This document shows, piece by piece, positions 48,401 through 57,584 of a stretch of 64,000 nucleotides of DNA; position 1 is the first letter of the stretch, and every line of letters begins with the position of its first letter. The DNA lies in NCBI GenBank assembly GCA_016169945.1, contig JADLSH010000393.1, positions 10,515,501 through 10,579,500 on the forward strand. Reading direction: 5' to 3'. The notes beneath the pieces were generated by a model. That model made no database searches, was not told the DNA's origin, and saw only the letters and a list, made by a program, of their open reading frames with translations. A program made the position numbers and the translations under genes. This DNA is from Trachythela sp. YZ-2020. Its lineage: Eukaryota > Cnidaria > Anthozoa > Malacalcyonacea > Clavulariidae.

Positions 48401-51400
48401 GGCCTCGAATTTAGTGGCGGCACCGGCGGCCATTGGTCTGTTTGTTGGCCGCTGTGCCCTCGTAATATACTGGCCTGCGCTCAACCTTCAGTACTTAGTT
48501 AAGGTTGACAGTAAAAGAATAGCAAGAGATTCTGATCAGCTGTATCTTAGAAACTAAAAGTGAAACTTTTAAATACAAAACGGCTCATTTTGAAAAACGT
48601 GCACGCATTTTGAGTTTATGAACACTTTATAAACTCAAAATGCGAAAGTTATAGACATAGTCTTTACCGACTATGTCTATAACTTTCTAGTTTCCTGGAA
48701 ATTAAAACGGTATATTGTACATGTGCTCTTTTAAATCTTCATGCTACATCAGTGTGTGGTAAGGCGCTTCAAATAAAATCTGGATAAAAGTTGGCCTTTA
48801 TGCCCTGTATACACACTGGCTTGATACCCTAGAAAACATAGTAACATTCAAAGCCAAACTGGCCTTGCCTTTTCTTTCCTCCAAATTCGAGGCCTGGACG
48901 AGGTCAAACTATATTCAGTTATAGGACTTGATTAAATTATATCCAGTCCTGGAACTTGATCAATAATACTTGACCAGGTTTCAGATATCATCATAAGGCA
49001 ACATGATTGTTTCATTTCCTTATGAGTTATTAATAAGTTTGAGATATTAAAATGACTTATGATGTGTACATATATTCTGAAAAGTTTGAAAATATAATAT
49101 ACAATGCTATTTTCGAATTCCTTTAGGGAGCAGCACAAAAGACTTCAAGAAAAATTGAAAGCTGTCGAGGGAAAAATTATTGTTGGTGGAGTTAACTTGG
49201 TAAGTGAAATTGACGTGTTTTACCTTCTCCTGCTGTCAACCCGCGATAGCCCGGAAAGCAAGATTAAATTAAATGTTAGGGAAATTATTACAATGAGATC
49301 AAAGAAAATCAAAGAAAAACCCTGCACTATATTCAACTTTACAGCATATATTGAGATTGCCTTTATTGTTTTGTCAATTCCTGCAAAAAGCTTAATATCT
49401 GAAGCTGTGTCAATAACACGATATTTTTACCAAGCTCGAGAAAGCACAAGAGCAAGAACGATTACTTGAAGAATCAGCTCAAGAATTGGCAGAAAGAAGA
49501 GCAAGAGAACACGAAATTCAAAAGAAAATTAAAGAAAAAGAGGTAGGTTTTATGGAAAAAATAGATTTGTAGAAAAATAAGAAAAGAAAAATATAGCAAA
49601 GATAGAAAGGGAAAACTGTTTTGTTCATGCATATAACTATACTTGATTGTCGAAGAGAACGAATGAACTACCGCTGTTATATATTTTTATTCTGTTATGT
49701 ACATCTTAACCAACTATAGCGATGTCTGAAGAGGAAATTTATGCCGCGAGCGGGATTTGAACCCAAATCTTTGGTTTGCTTCTCCGATGTGTTATTACTT
49801 ACACCACCAGTACAGCCACGCCTATACACAGATACCAAATGGTGTTATTTTTGTGATACTCTAAGTCGTTCCAGGCTTCTCTCTTTCGGGAAAATGGTTG
49901 TAAAAGCCTACACCTTTTCACCTAGAACAAATTTTAGGATCGACGAATGATTCACAGCACTAAGGCAACTAAGGAAATACTGAGTAGAAGAATCCAAACA
50001 GGATATATACAAACTATGAAATTTAATTCACTCTTTTAAAAGCGTTAATGGTTCCTAACGCTGTGATATTTTCTTTGTTTTCAGCAAGAGAGGATTGATA
50101 TCGAAGAGAAATATGCTTCATTACAAGAAGCCGCCGCGGGCAAGACAAAGAAACTGAAAAAAGTTTGGAGTATGTTACAGAGCGCTAACTCAGAGGTATG
50201 ATTCCTTCTTGATCTATATATCCTGCATTTTATCACTTCAAAGCGATCTATGTTCTTATTTTCCGCTGACCGCTGGGAAATCGCCGCTGATCGCATGGGC
50301 AAATCTACCTTATTTTTTAGGAATGGATAACTGCACTTCTTACTGTGCCTGTACCCGCAAATTGTAAAGCAATGCAACCAATTTGACTCCATACATGAAT
50401 AATGAGGCATGAGTGATTTTTTCATCTCTTGTATTTAACAAAATATTTTGAAACAAACAGCATGTGTTTATTCCTCGTTCAGCAATAATCTTGCTAATAT
50501 ATGTAAATGACGTCAATATGACGTCACTTTTGGTTGCATTGCTTGCAAATGAAATATCTCAACAACAAAACATGGAAATAAGAGTTTTTTTTAAAAAGTT
50601 ACTCTACAGTTTTAGAGTTCTTTCGTTTAAGATAACAAACAGTTTTGTGTCATACGCGCTTTACGAATTCCTACATTGAAAAAATGACACTCCTAACCAA
50701 CTATAGCCATTGAATTAATCAACAATCTAACTTTATGTATTTACCTTTATTCAATGAAGTGAATTATTATTGTAATTGATTTGAATTTGACTATAGTTTG
50801 CTTACCATATCGAGTAGTATTAACCTCACTCTAAATGGACTTGTTTTAGATGTCTGATCTGCAACAAGAGCATCAACGTGAATTAGAAGGCTTGTTGGAT
50901 AATATACGGGAACTTAACAAAGAGTTTAGATTGCAAAGTATGGTTATTGACAGTTTCATTCCCCAGGAATTTCAGGTTAGGCACGTGATATATTGAGAAT
51001 ATTGCTGTATAATGTAATAATTAAATATGATGATATATGATATGAAAAATTATTAAGACCGAAGTTTGTGTTTTCTGCCGAAGCTGAAAGTCTTGAATAT
51101 TTAAAAGAAGCCTTGATAATTCTTCTTATCGTGCGAAAACCGAATTCAATAATTGTTTTATTATGTATTTAAAAGATTAAAAGATATCCGCGCCTGTGGC
51201 TTAAATTCTTCAAAATAATGACGAGTTCTTGCCATTTGCAGGAAATCGTTGCTGTTTTGGTTTTTGTTAAGTCTTTATTTTTTAAATTCTCCTTCCCTTA
51301 AGTCAGCAAACGGCCCAAGGCGAACGTTATTGTATATCTTGACGTCAAACGTGCGATATTATTAATAATATAATAATTAATTATTAATATTTCATAATTA

Positions 51401-53770
51401 ATAATATTATCTATTTAAAATAATTAATGATTTCTGATTGGCTAATAGCCACATGTGAAATCTTTATGTCAACCCAATGGCTGCCAAATATAGAATTGTA
51501 ACATCATATCACACGAAATGACGTCATGATAAACAATATGACGTCGCCTTCGGCCGTTCGCACCAAGACAGCAACGAAAGGCTGGGAAATATTTTAAAGT
51601 ATATTTGAAAGAAAGGAGCACACATTTTCTGAAAATCGCAAGAAGAACTCATCATTATTTTGAAGAATTTAACCCACAAGCGCGGATGTCTTTTAATCTT
51701 TAAATAAAAAATAAAACAATTATTGAATTCAATTTTTGGTTCTGTTATCCGCCTCTTTCAGCTTCGGTAAATAACACAAACGTCGGTCTTGATAATTTTT
51801 CATATCGTGCTCAACTCGTTCAATTATATTACCAGTTGATTCAAACCGGAGGGTTTTGGTACTCTCATAAATTATAGCTGCCGATTTAAAATTATTTTAC
51901 ATGCATAATAAATTGACCCAAACTGGCGTCATTCTTGGATTGAAATTCGTTTGAATTGTTAACATGATGAGGCCAGCTGGATCATTTATATACACAAAGG
52001 AATTATAAGTCGCAGCCGTTTATGAAAATGTGTATGGTTACAATAACTCACGAGAAGTTGTAACTAACCAGTAAGACTTCATTCATTCTGGAATAACTTT
52101 TTAATGAACTTGCTTCTTTCCATAGCAAATGATTGAACAGAATGCAACCTGGAATGAAGATATAGGAGAATGGCAATTGGTTAGATTTACTCTTAATATA
52201 TACCTTATATTATTGTGGGGCTTCGGTGACTTACGGGGCTTCGGTGGCGCAGTTGTCAGAGCAAGCTCCTTTCACCTTGCTTGAGTCTGTTCCAAAACCA
52301 GAGATCTCTTGGACGGGGAAATATTGAGCTTCTCTTTCACACAAAACCAGTCCTGTTCTATTTTTCTACTGTGTTTTTGTATCATCCATGCTAATTCATG
52401 AATAAATATTGTTATGTTGATGTAATAGTTTCTTCAAATTGTATGTTTGTTTTTACAGCGTTTTGTTGCTTACACTGGTAATAATATGAGGAAAGCAAGT
52501 CCAAGCCCGGACCCGAGGGAAAGGATAAAAGATGTACGATATTTTTACATAACGGACGTTGTAACTCCGCAATCAATGACACTTGTTCTTGGTATCATTC
52601 TTTTTGGTTAAAGATCACAGTTTGTTAAATGTGAAGTTATTGAAAAGAACAATCCACTTTTGGACTGTAAATTGGAACCTACCTCGACAGCTATATTAAA
52701 CCTATCCTTTTGTATAATGCACTGTTTAGGAACGGGAGCGCTCAATCACAGAGATTTGATATAGATGTAATTGTGACAATAATGTATCCAAAGTATATTA
52801 TCTCTCAATGAATCAACGATGCGGAATTGAAATGCTCGAAAGTATCAATTCTTCCAAGATTTCCCGCCGCCTTCTACTTGTCGTTACTTGAGCGTTATCA
52901 AAACTGGATCTTACCTAGGCCACGCCCCCCACCCCCCACCCCCATCCTCCCCTCTAACATGTGGAAACGAAGTTGCTGTGTATTTTGTTTGCTTGATTGT
53001 CGTATTTCAATATATTATGTATACTGTCTTGTATAGTACCCGGAAATAGATATTTCCAATGTCTACCTGACATATTCACCTCCTGGTTATGATGATGTGA
53101 CTGGTGAACCACTCAGACCTAAAACTACTGCAAGACCAAAATCGTCAAGACCAAAATCATCAAGGCCAAAAACAGCAAAGAAGTAGGCTACGAATTTTGC
53201 ATTTATCTTTTCCTGCAGATAATTTAATTTTGGTGGCCCGATGAACATAGTACATCCAGCTGGTTTATACAATTTAGTCCAGACCACGGGTATGTGTAGC
53301 TACTAGTGGAGTGTCTTTACCCCCCGTTCTCATTTTGGAAGGTGAATTTCGTCCCCAATCTAGAGGTGAAGAAAAGCTGAGTAGTTTTTCCCGAAAGCCC
53401 TGGCAATTTCCCCTCCTTAAGGGGTGTGTGGGAAGTAGTTATGTATACACACATATCCCTTCTCTGGGCGAGGACAAATACAACATTTTCTAGTATATCC
53501 AAATAAGGGGTTACGCAGGAGCAACTAATGTGTAAAATTAAAATTTTATTTTATATCACAAACAAGCTAATTATCTGTTGTTTTTATTTATAAAATGACA
53601 AATATTTGTGTACAGTCGTATTACTACACACACAATATTTGTTGTCTATTAGAAAATCCAAGACGAAAGAAAGCGTTGAAGAGGCCAGTTCAAGTTTCCA
53701 AAAACAAACTAGTCAAGAACAGTATCCTGAGTCAAGGAAAAGTTGGAGTGCTAAGACACACTTTGCTTAG
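30979..53770 (+). CDS. KIF3A: Kinesin-2 motor subunit KIF3A orthologue, 19 coding exons
   Basis: Exons: 30979-30999, 34972-35230, 36141-36285, 37364-37448, 38056-38161, 38689-38828, 46100-46297, 46890-46945, 47074-47192, 47537-47636, 47975-48127, 49127-49199, 49435-49542, 50085-50195, 50850-50975, 52126-52179, 52459-52533, 53037-53182, 53653-53770. All have AG/GT borders and phases agree, giving about 730 codons against about 700 in vertebrates. Motor motifs: [12 protein letters not shown]-loop [13 protein letters not shown], switch [12 protein letters not shown], and switch II VDLAGSE, split by the sixth intron. An acidic/basic linker ([15 protein letters not shown] then RRRKRKEKK) precedes a long coiled coil and the tail. 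[19 protein letters not shown] and VVNNADDMD mark KIF3A rather than KIF3B. Known: it pairs with KIF3B and KAP3 to drive anterograde intraflagellar transport and cilium assembly. The introns are full of repeats, but no coding lesion is seen. Confidence 0.95.
31116..31726. repeat. Possible foldback element with imperfect inverted ends
   Basis: The left end (gccagactagaatccttgc, from 31117) is matched by the complement of aaagattccagtctgg near 31708-31724. Further partly matching patches lie inside. This is compatible with an old non-autonomous DNA element in KIF3A intron 1. The similarity is patchy and the borders are rough. Confidence 0.35.
32830..33570. repeat. Cluster of tRNA-derived repeats, inverted pair (copies B-D)
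   Basis: Three copies of the family seen at 13.8 kb. One on the minus strand (about 32830-33045, core cut off after the A-box), one fragment with only the B-box half (about 33118-33260), and one fuller plus-strand copy (about 33220-33570, core 33399-33466 with a 3-base loss before the A-box). The same AT-rich TATATAAATTT block borders each. The minus and plus copies form a large imperfect palindrome in KIF3A intron 1. Confidence 0.6.
35546..35995. repeat. TIR-like repeat with a duplicated end around a second repeat (B1)
   Basis: A taggcggcggaa motif at about 35548 faces its complement ttccgccgccta at 35816-35827, suggesting a small TIR element. Its right-hand 50-odd bases (about 35776-35830) occur again at about 35938-35990. 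Between the two lies repeat B1 (35832-35933), which is also found at 37655-37806. All lie in KIF3A intron 2. Confidence 0.5.
36620..37330. repeat. 11-bp minisatellite (unit actctatacat), about 64 copies
   Basis: A nearly perfect tandem array over about 710 bp in KIF3A intron 3. Rare variants carry acactc in place of atactc, at the left edge and around 37170-37215. Because 11 is not a multiple of 3 and the unit has no stop in any frame, it gives a long spurious open frame ([11 protein letters not shown] repeats). That frame is not a gene. The array ends only 33 bases before KIF3A exon 4 (37364), so it sits in the zone of the branch point and polypyrimidine tract. Confidence 0.97.
37655..37806. 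repeat. Dispersed repeat B, longer copy
   Basis: 152 bp in KIF3A intron 4. It matches 35832-35933 but has about 50 extra internal bases, including a tgacgtca palindrome (CRE-like). The two copies in neighbouring introns are more than 90% alike by eye outside that gap, implying recent duplication or mobility. Confidence 0.6.
39420..42321 (-). pseudogene. Adhesion-GPCR-like receptor relic with somatomedin-B domain, antisense in KIF3A intron 6
   Basis: Read on the minus strand, 42321 to about 40930 gives a cysteine-rich ectodomain open from an ATG. It includes a somatomedin-B-like cluster ([16 protein letters not shown], about residues 68-83) and many further cysteines ([22 protein letters not shown]). 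No signal peptide is visible at this ATG. After a non-LTR fragment, 39970 to 39420 reads as TM4-TM5 ([15 protein letters not shown], then [10 protein letters not shown]), a one-base frame change at about 39778, and TM5-TM7 ([12 protein letters not shown] ... [13 protein letters not shown]). The latter ends in a motif typical of family-B receptors. TM1-TM3 and the autoproteolysis site are missing. Known: such receptors are abundant in cnidarians. It is called a pseudogene because of the frameshift, the insertion and the missing helices. Confidence 0.75.
39971..40925 (-). mobile_element. Non-LTR retrotransposon fragment with internal deletion
   Basis: A minus-strand RT piece ([20 protein letters not shown], ending near 40790) is followed, after a loss of the catalytic region, by the C-terminal part ([34 protein letters not shown], then [14 protein letters not shown]). 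An A-rich 3' end lies at about 39976-39985. The YxDD motif segment is missing between about 40786 and 40700. The element replaced or displaced TM1-TM3 of the receptor relic. Confidence 0.75.
42430..43200 (+). mobile_element. Degenerate non-LTR retrotransposon (endonuclease and early RT)
   Basis: At about 42450 the plus strand reads [17 protein letters not shown], the conserved GDFN motif of apurinic endonuclease-type non-LTR elements. At about 42930-43060 a pre-RT segment follows ([18 protein letters not shown]), and near 43150 an RT-like FRKVFYSV. Many stops and frame changes intervene. The stretch at 43.2-44.2 kb may be its further decayed continuation, but I recognise no motif there. Confidence 0.6.
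45301..45455 (+). pseudogene. Crypton-type (KIAA1958/QRICH1-like) N-terminal fragment
   Basis: An open stretch of about 50 codons from an [23 protein letters not shown], then [13 protein letters not shown]. This start resembles the N-terminal region of proteins derived from Crypton tyrosine-recombinase transposons, common in cnidarians. The frame then runs straight into a foldback element (from about 45413) and stops. No recombinase domain is visible nearby on either strand. It lies in KIF3A intron 6. Confidence 0.55.
45418..45582. repeat. Foldback element (MITE-like), nearly perfect inverted repeat
   Basis: The left arm (acaattattgaactcggtt at about 45421, through gcaaaatatcgtgatttatc) pairs with the right arm ending near 45571. 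An inner hairpin (gcagatcaattatttgcc with its complement) forms the tip around a ttcggcatc loop. The arms are about 45-70 bp. The same acaattattgaa end motif appears in the larger palindrome at 51.05-51.82 kb, suggesting a family. Confidence 0.75.
48605..48687. repeat. Two adjacent perfect hairpins
   Basis: The first pairs 48605-48619 with 48629-48643 (15 bp, 9-nt loop). The second pairs 48644-48662 with 48669-48687 (19 bp, 6-nt loop). They abut without a gap, in KIF3A intron 11. There is no following T-run to suggest a terminator and no coding sequence nearby. Probably a small foldback element; a structured intronic RNA is an alternative. Confidence 0.75.
49738..49815 (-). repeat. tRNA-derived fragment, second family
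   Basis: On the minus strand a GGTGGTGTAAGTAATAACAC stretch (A-box region) and a GGGTTCAAATCCC B-box are spaced as in a tRNA. The sequence does not fold into a normal cloverleaf, so it is likely a SINE head rather than a tRNA gene. It lies in KIF3A intron 13. Confidence 0.45.
51043..51822. repeat. 780-bp palindromic foldback element in KIF3A intron 15
   Basis: The left arm from about 51043 (aaaaattattaagaccgaag) pairs with the right arm ending near 51822 (the complement reads aaaaattatcaagaccgacg). Matching blocks run inward: ttcaataattgttttatt, atatccgcgc with agacatccgcgc, and ttaaattcttcaaaataatg. The arms are about 250 bp with small indels, and an AT-rich centre lies at about 51.36-51.45 kb. 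No coding frame is seen. It is a non-autonomous DNA-type element in structure. Confidence 0.75.
52241..52330 (+). repeat. tRNA-like fragment
   Basis: The sequence ggggcttcggtggcgcagtt followed by gtcagagcaagctc resembles the 5' half (acceptor and D arm, A-box) of a tRNA. The 3' half does not fold and the B-box is not clear. Probably a SINE remnant in KIF3A intron 16. Confidence 0.35.
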
Positions 53771-54315
53771 GACATGTTGAAAACACACATATTTGTATGC
53801 AACATATTTGTATGCAACCTTTGCGCTGCAAATGTTTTTCAATTTTCGAATTTTTATCTGTATATATATAGTATTTATTCGTCTTATGTTCATAGATAAT
53901 TACGATTATATAGAATCAAGTTATTAATTAATAAATATTAGTAATATGTAAAGCGTAATATATTATAAACCTTTTGTGCATATTAATGAAATCCCAAACA
54001 AAAAATTTTTTCTGTTTTTGTTTTTTCCAAGTTGCATGAATGAACATTTCCATTATCTTACAATTAAATATCTTTGTTCTGAAATTTGTTTTGAGATTTC
54101 AGTGTACTTCGTGCAACGGCAAGCTAGTTTCTGTGCTTAAAGCCTTTGTTATTATAACCATTTGTGACCACGTACAACAATCACGTCTAATGTAGTTAGT
54201 ATTCTAAATTGGACGAGACGTGTGGTTTTCTTAAGGTAGGCCTCCCCCCCCAGAAAAGCTGGAAAATCAACATCCGGTTGAGAGAAAGGTGGACCTTGAA
54301 TCTCGTATCCGAGTC

Positions 54316-54404
54316 GTGCTTCCCCTCTGCGTGCTTCCCCTCTGCGTGCTTCCCCTCTGCGTGCTTCCCCTCTGCGTGCTTCCCCTCTGCGTGCTTCCCC
54401 AGTG
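54316..54404. repeat. 15-bp tandem repeat (gtgcttcccctctgc), five full copies plus a partial
   Basis: Five exact 15-bp units at 54316-54390, then one diverging unit. The length keeps reading frames open (CFPSA repeats), but no gene is supported around it. It lies between the end of KIF3A and the TPR gene. Confidence 0.9.
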
Positions 54405-54839
54405 GTGAAGTGGTCGAGAGATGCGAACGAAGATCAGGACGTGGGTAAGGTCGTTAGGTTTTTTTGGCCTGTGTGCCATTTGGCCTTTCTTTGCTTCCTT
54501 TTTCCGTTTAAGTTGACAAGTTTTAGATACGGATGTTACGCCTTATTAATCCCAATTTATTTTAATTTATAAATTAAATTAGGGCACTTAACTTTCTTCA
54601 TAGACGTGGTCAGACATGGTATTAGGTTTCACATACTGTTCATCTAGTTAAGACCAGCTATCGCCGATTGGATTTTAACAGTTTAATTATAATGATTATA
54701 GTATATATTTAGTCAATTTATTATAAGCAAATTTTTGCAATCGCAGTAATTCTTTCCGCTATTAAAAATGGCACAACACCATTGGGAGAGTAATTTTTTA
54801 GGGTATTTACCCTTAGGCTTAGGACATGAGATTCAATGT

Positions 54840-55330
54840 AATTCACCTCTAAGAGGTGGTAGGGAGAAATTTCCTAGAATTAAATTCACTCTAAGAGAAT
54901 GAGATCCAGTCGTTTCCCTTACTAGAAATTCACCTTGACTGCGAGATCCTGTACCATCGGTTAAACAGGTGGGCAGAGGCAAGTTTCCCCCCAAGGGAAG
55001 TTTCCCCTAGAAGTTGACCCCAAAGGGCAAGATCTAGCCTGAAGCAGGCTCGTTATCTAGGTGAGATGCTGTAGTTTCCCTTAAGGAGTGTAAATTTCCT
55101 AGATATCCACCCCAGAGAATGAGATGCAATAGTTTCACTGAATGAGGTAAAGAAAATTTCCTAGAAATTCATGCTAGAGAATGAGATCCATGAGGTGCAG
55201 GAAATTTCCTAGAAATTCACCCTAAAGAATGAGATTCATGGGGAGAAGGAAATTTCCTAGAAATTCACTGTATAGAGTGAAATCCTATATTCCCTTAATA
55301 GGAAATTTCTTACAAATTCACCTTAGACAA
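54840..55330. repeat. Degenerate tandem repeat, about 50-60 bp unit
   Basis: Recurring blocks 'aggaaatttcctagaaattcac' (shown here in parts: ggaaatttcctag and aaattcaccct) and 'gagaatgagatcca' alternate at least seven times with varying spacing. ggaaatttcc is itself a palindrome. The array ends about 20 bases from the stop codon of the minus-strand TPR gene (55349), so it may be transcribed as its 3' UTR. Confidence 0.7.
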
Positions 55331-55348
55331 TTTCATATAGTTTGTGAA

Positions 55349-56800
55349 CTACATATATTTTAAACTTTTAAGACATTTAACAATCAATTGCTTTTCTACA
55401 TACAAGCCACATGTTTTAGCAAAATCTAAAGCATGTTTTGCATTTGTTATAGCTGCTTCATTGGAACATTGATGTTGTAGCACCAGAGCTTTCACAAAAT
55501 TAAATCTACATTTTGTTTCCTGAGACAAACTAGCATCAGACAAAGTTGAGATAATCTTTTCTGCAATAACTGCACTGTCATTTCCCGGGTTAGCAAGAAG
55601 CAACAACATTGCTAAATATAGTTGTGCATTGTAAATTTTGTTCATTATTCTCGGATGTTTAGAATTATAGGACTCCCCATACTGACTTATTGCATTCTCC
55701 AGTTTCTCTCTTGCCTCATTGACGAGTGCCTTATTAAAATTTGAAATCTTCAACAAAAAACTAAGCAATAACCGGCCGTCATTGTAGTGTAAGTCAGCAG
55801 TGTCCTCGCAAGGTTTAAAATTAATCAACTTCTCATTGGCAATTCTCAAACATTCTTCAGCATTTCCCAGTGACAAATCAGAGTGATGGCATAACGACAG
55901 ATATGTGTATGCACGAGCAATAAGTAGATCTTTGTTTGGACTCTTTGTTGGAATTGCTTCCAATGCTTGCCTAAACAATGATTTGGCTGCAACAAATTTA
56001 CCCTGATGACATGCAGCTTTGCCCTGTTCAAGCAGAATGCATGCCTTCAAATTAGATTTGCCTTTCTCAAAACCAGATAATATTTCATCTCCAATAGAAA
56101 CACATTTGTCCCACAGACATTGTTCTTGCAGCTTTTGTAATTTCTCCATAATACCAATATATTCTTTCTCAGAATACAATGAGCAGTCACGTGATTTGCT
56201 ATTTGAAGTTTTCATAGAAATGTTTCTATTTATAGCATATTTCTCAATATTTCTAATATCTAATTCAATGGTGCTAACAACCTTATCAACATGACCTGGG
56301 ACATGTTTGTGCAGTTTTAATGTTATCATAATGTGGAATCTACATGACTTTCCAAAAAATCTAAACCAGAAGCCATAATGACCAGGTTGAATATCTTTGA
56401 CAGAGTAATAATTGAGAGGATGATATTGGCACACTTTGTGTGTTGGTAAATCAAGCAGCCTTGTCTCTCCATCAATAGGATGTCTGGTAATGTTGCTTAT
56501 CCCCAGTAAATATGTTGGCCCATTAATTAGGCTGTTATTGTTCTCTAACGTACTTCGTCCGTTTGAATCACATTCATAGCGTACAGGAACACGTTTCTGT
56601 TGACTTCCTGATTCGGAAATATTAGACACAGTGACTTTCACGCAACAGTCTTTGGAAGAAGGAAATTTTCTTCGATTTTTTCCGTTCTCTATTGGCTCTG
56701 ATGGTAAATACATTAGAACTAATTTAGGCGGTGAAATCTTTCTTCGAACGCGTTTATTGACTGAAGAACAATATTTAGTCGTAACTTTCGACATTTTCAT
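55349..56800 (-). CDS. Unidentified intronless protein with TPR-like C-terminal half
   Basis: 483 codons, one exon, ATG at 56800-56798, stop at 55351-55349. The first 35 residues are basic (VNKRVRRKISPPK). A middle part of about 130 residues is rich in aromatics and may be a beta-type domain (YHPLNYYSVKDIQPGHYGFW, then FRFFGKSCRFHIMITLKLHK). From about 215 to the end it is helical with repeated hairpins resembling tetratricopeptide repeats (ACILLEQGKAACHQGKF, AYTYLSLCHHSDLSLGNAEE). TPR folds usually bind partner proteins. I do not recognise the family, and no catalytic motif or membrane segment is visible. Its start lies about 1 kb from the divergent AKAP17A start. The full-length frame suggests a real gene. 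Confidence 0.75.
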   Translation of the reverse strand: MKMSKVTTKYCSSVNKRVRRKISPPKLVLMYLPSEPIENGKNRRKFPSSKDCCVKVTVSNISESGSQQKRVPVRYECDSNGRSTLENNNSLINGPTYLLGISNITRHPIDGETRLLDLPTHKVCQYHPLNYYSVKDIQPGHYGFWFRFFGKSCRFHIMITLKLHKHVPGHVDKVVSTIELDIRNIEKYAINRNISMKTSNSKSRDCSLYSEKEYIGIMEKLQKLQEQCLWDKCVSIGDEILSGFEKGKSNLKACILLEQGKAACHQGKFVAAKSLFRQALEAIPTKSPNKDLLIARAYTYLSLCHHSDLSLGNAEECLRIANEKLINFKPCEDTADLHYNDGRLLLSFLLKISNFNKALVNEAREKLENAISQYGESYNSKHPRIMNKIYNAQLYLAMLLLLANPGNDSAVIAEKIISTLSDASLSQETKCRFNFVKALVLQHQCSNEAAITNAKHALDFAKTCGLYVEKQLIVKCLKSLKYM

Positions 56801-56826
56801 AGTAACAACCAGTCAACCACGGTTTT

Positions 56827-57036
56827 CACTTGTTTCCATCTATCAAACTGACGTTACGCAATTTTTCCGATTTTCATATTTGTTTTTCTTGATTTTTGTT
56901 CATCAATTTGGTTAGGGTTAGGTTTTGGGTTAGGGGTTAGGGTAGGTTTTAGGGTTAGGGTCAGTTACAAAGTTTTTAACTTTACTTCAAAGTTGAAAAA
57001 ATTACGTAACGTCAGTTTGGTAGATGGAAACAAGTG
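56827..57036. mobile_element. Terminal-inverted-repeat element containing telomere-like repeats
   Basis: The left arm 56827-56866 and right arm 56997-57036 are complementary over 40 bp with about two mismatches (each begins cacttgtttccatcta when read inward). Between them, at about 56912-56962, lies a run of ttaggg-related units (gggttagggttaggttttgggtta and onward, in variants). This is the vertebrate/cnidarian telomere motif. No coding capacity. It starts 27 bases upstream of the TPR gene's ATG, so it probably forms part of that gene's 5' UTR or promoter. Confidence 0.8.
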
Positions 57037-57189
57037 ACGACCGTCAACCACTGACGTCCCGAGTCCCGCCAGTGTTTCCACGTTGAAGGAACTTCACATT
57101 TGAAGAATAGTTGCGCATGCGCCAATTTAGCCAAAATTTCCTCGAGGAGCGCGCGGTTCCTTGTACATTTTTTTAATCTTGATGTATGC

Positions 57190-57584
57190 CAGTGGCGTAA
57201 CGTTATATCAGGGGGCCCCGGTTCAAAATTTTTGAAGGCTCCCCTAGTACAAGTGCCGAAGGCACAAGCTCAAGCTGAAGGCGCGAGCATTCTAGGGGGA
57301 TCCCGGGGCATGCTCCCCCAGGAAAGAGTCTCTGAAATGCCATTTCCTGGACTTTGGGGGAAGATTTTACAGAATTCTGATGGTCAGAAAACGACATTTT
57401 AACATATCAAAATTTACAATTTGTTTGGAAATTAGTACGGTTGTAACATTTTTCGTTTCTCAGAGTCTTCCCTGTCAATTTGTTTTTGCTCTACAGTCTG
57501 AGCCTGGCTGCCTGGGGGTCCCCCTTTGGGCCATTGGGGTTGGGGGCCCCCGGGTTCACCCGGTCCGAACCCATTACGCCACTG
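57190..57584. mobile_element. hAT-type MITE with exact 8-bp target-site duplication
   Basis: The ends are cagtggcgtaac at 57190 and its complement (ending cgccactg) at 57584. The 8 bases outside, atgtatgc, occur on both sides (57182-57189 and 57585-57592). An 8-bp duplication is the hallmark of hAT transposition. The 395-bp body is GC-rich, with no transposase, so it was mobilised in trans. It lies upstream of AKAP17A. Confidence 0.92.
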
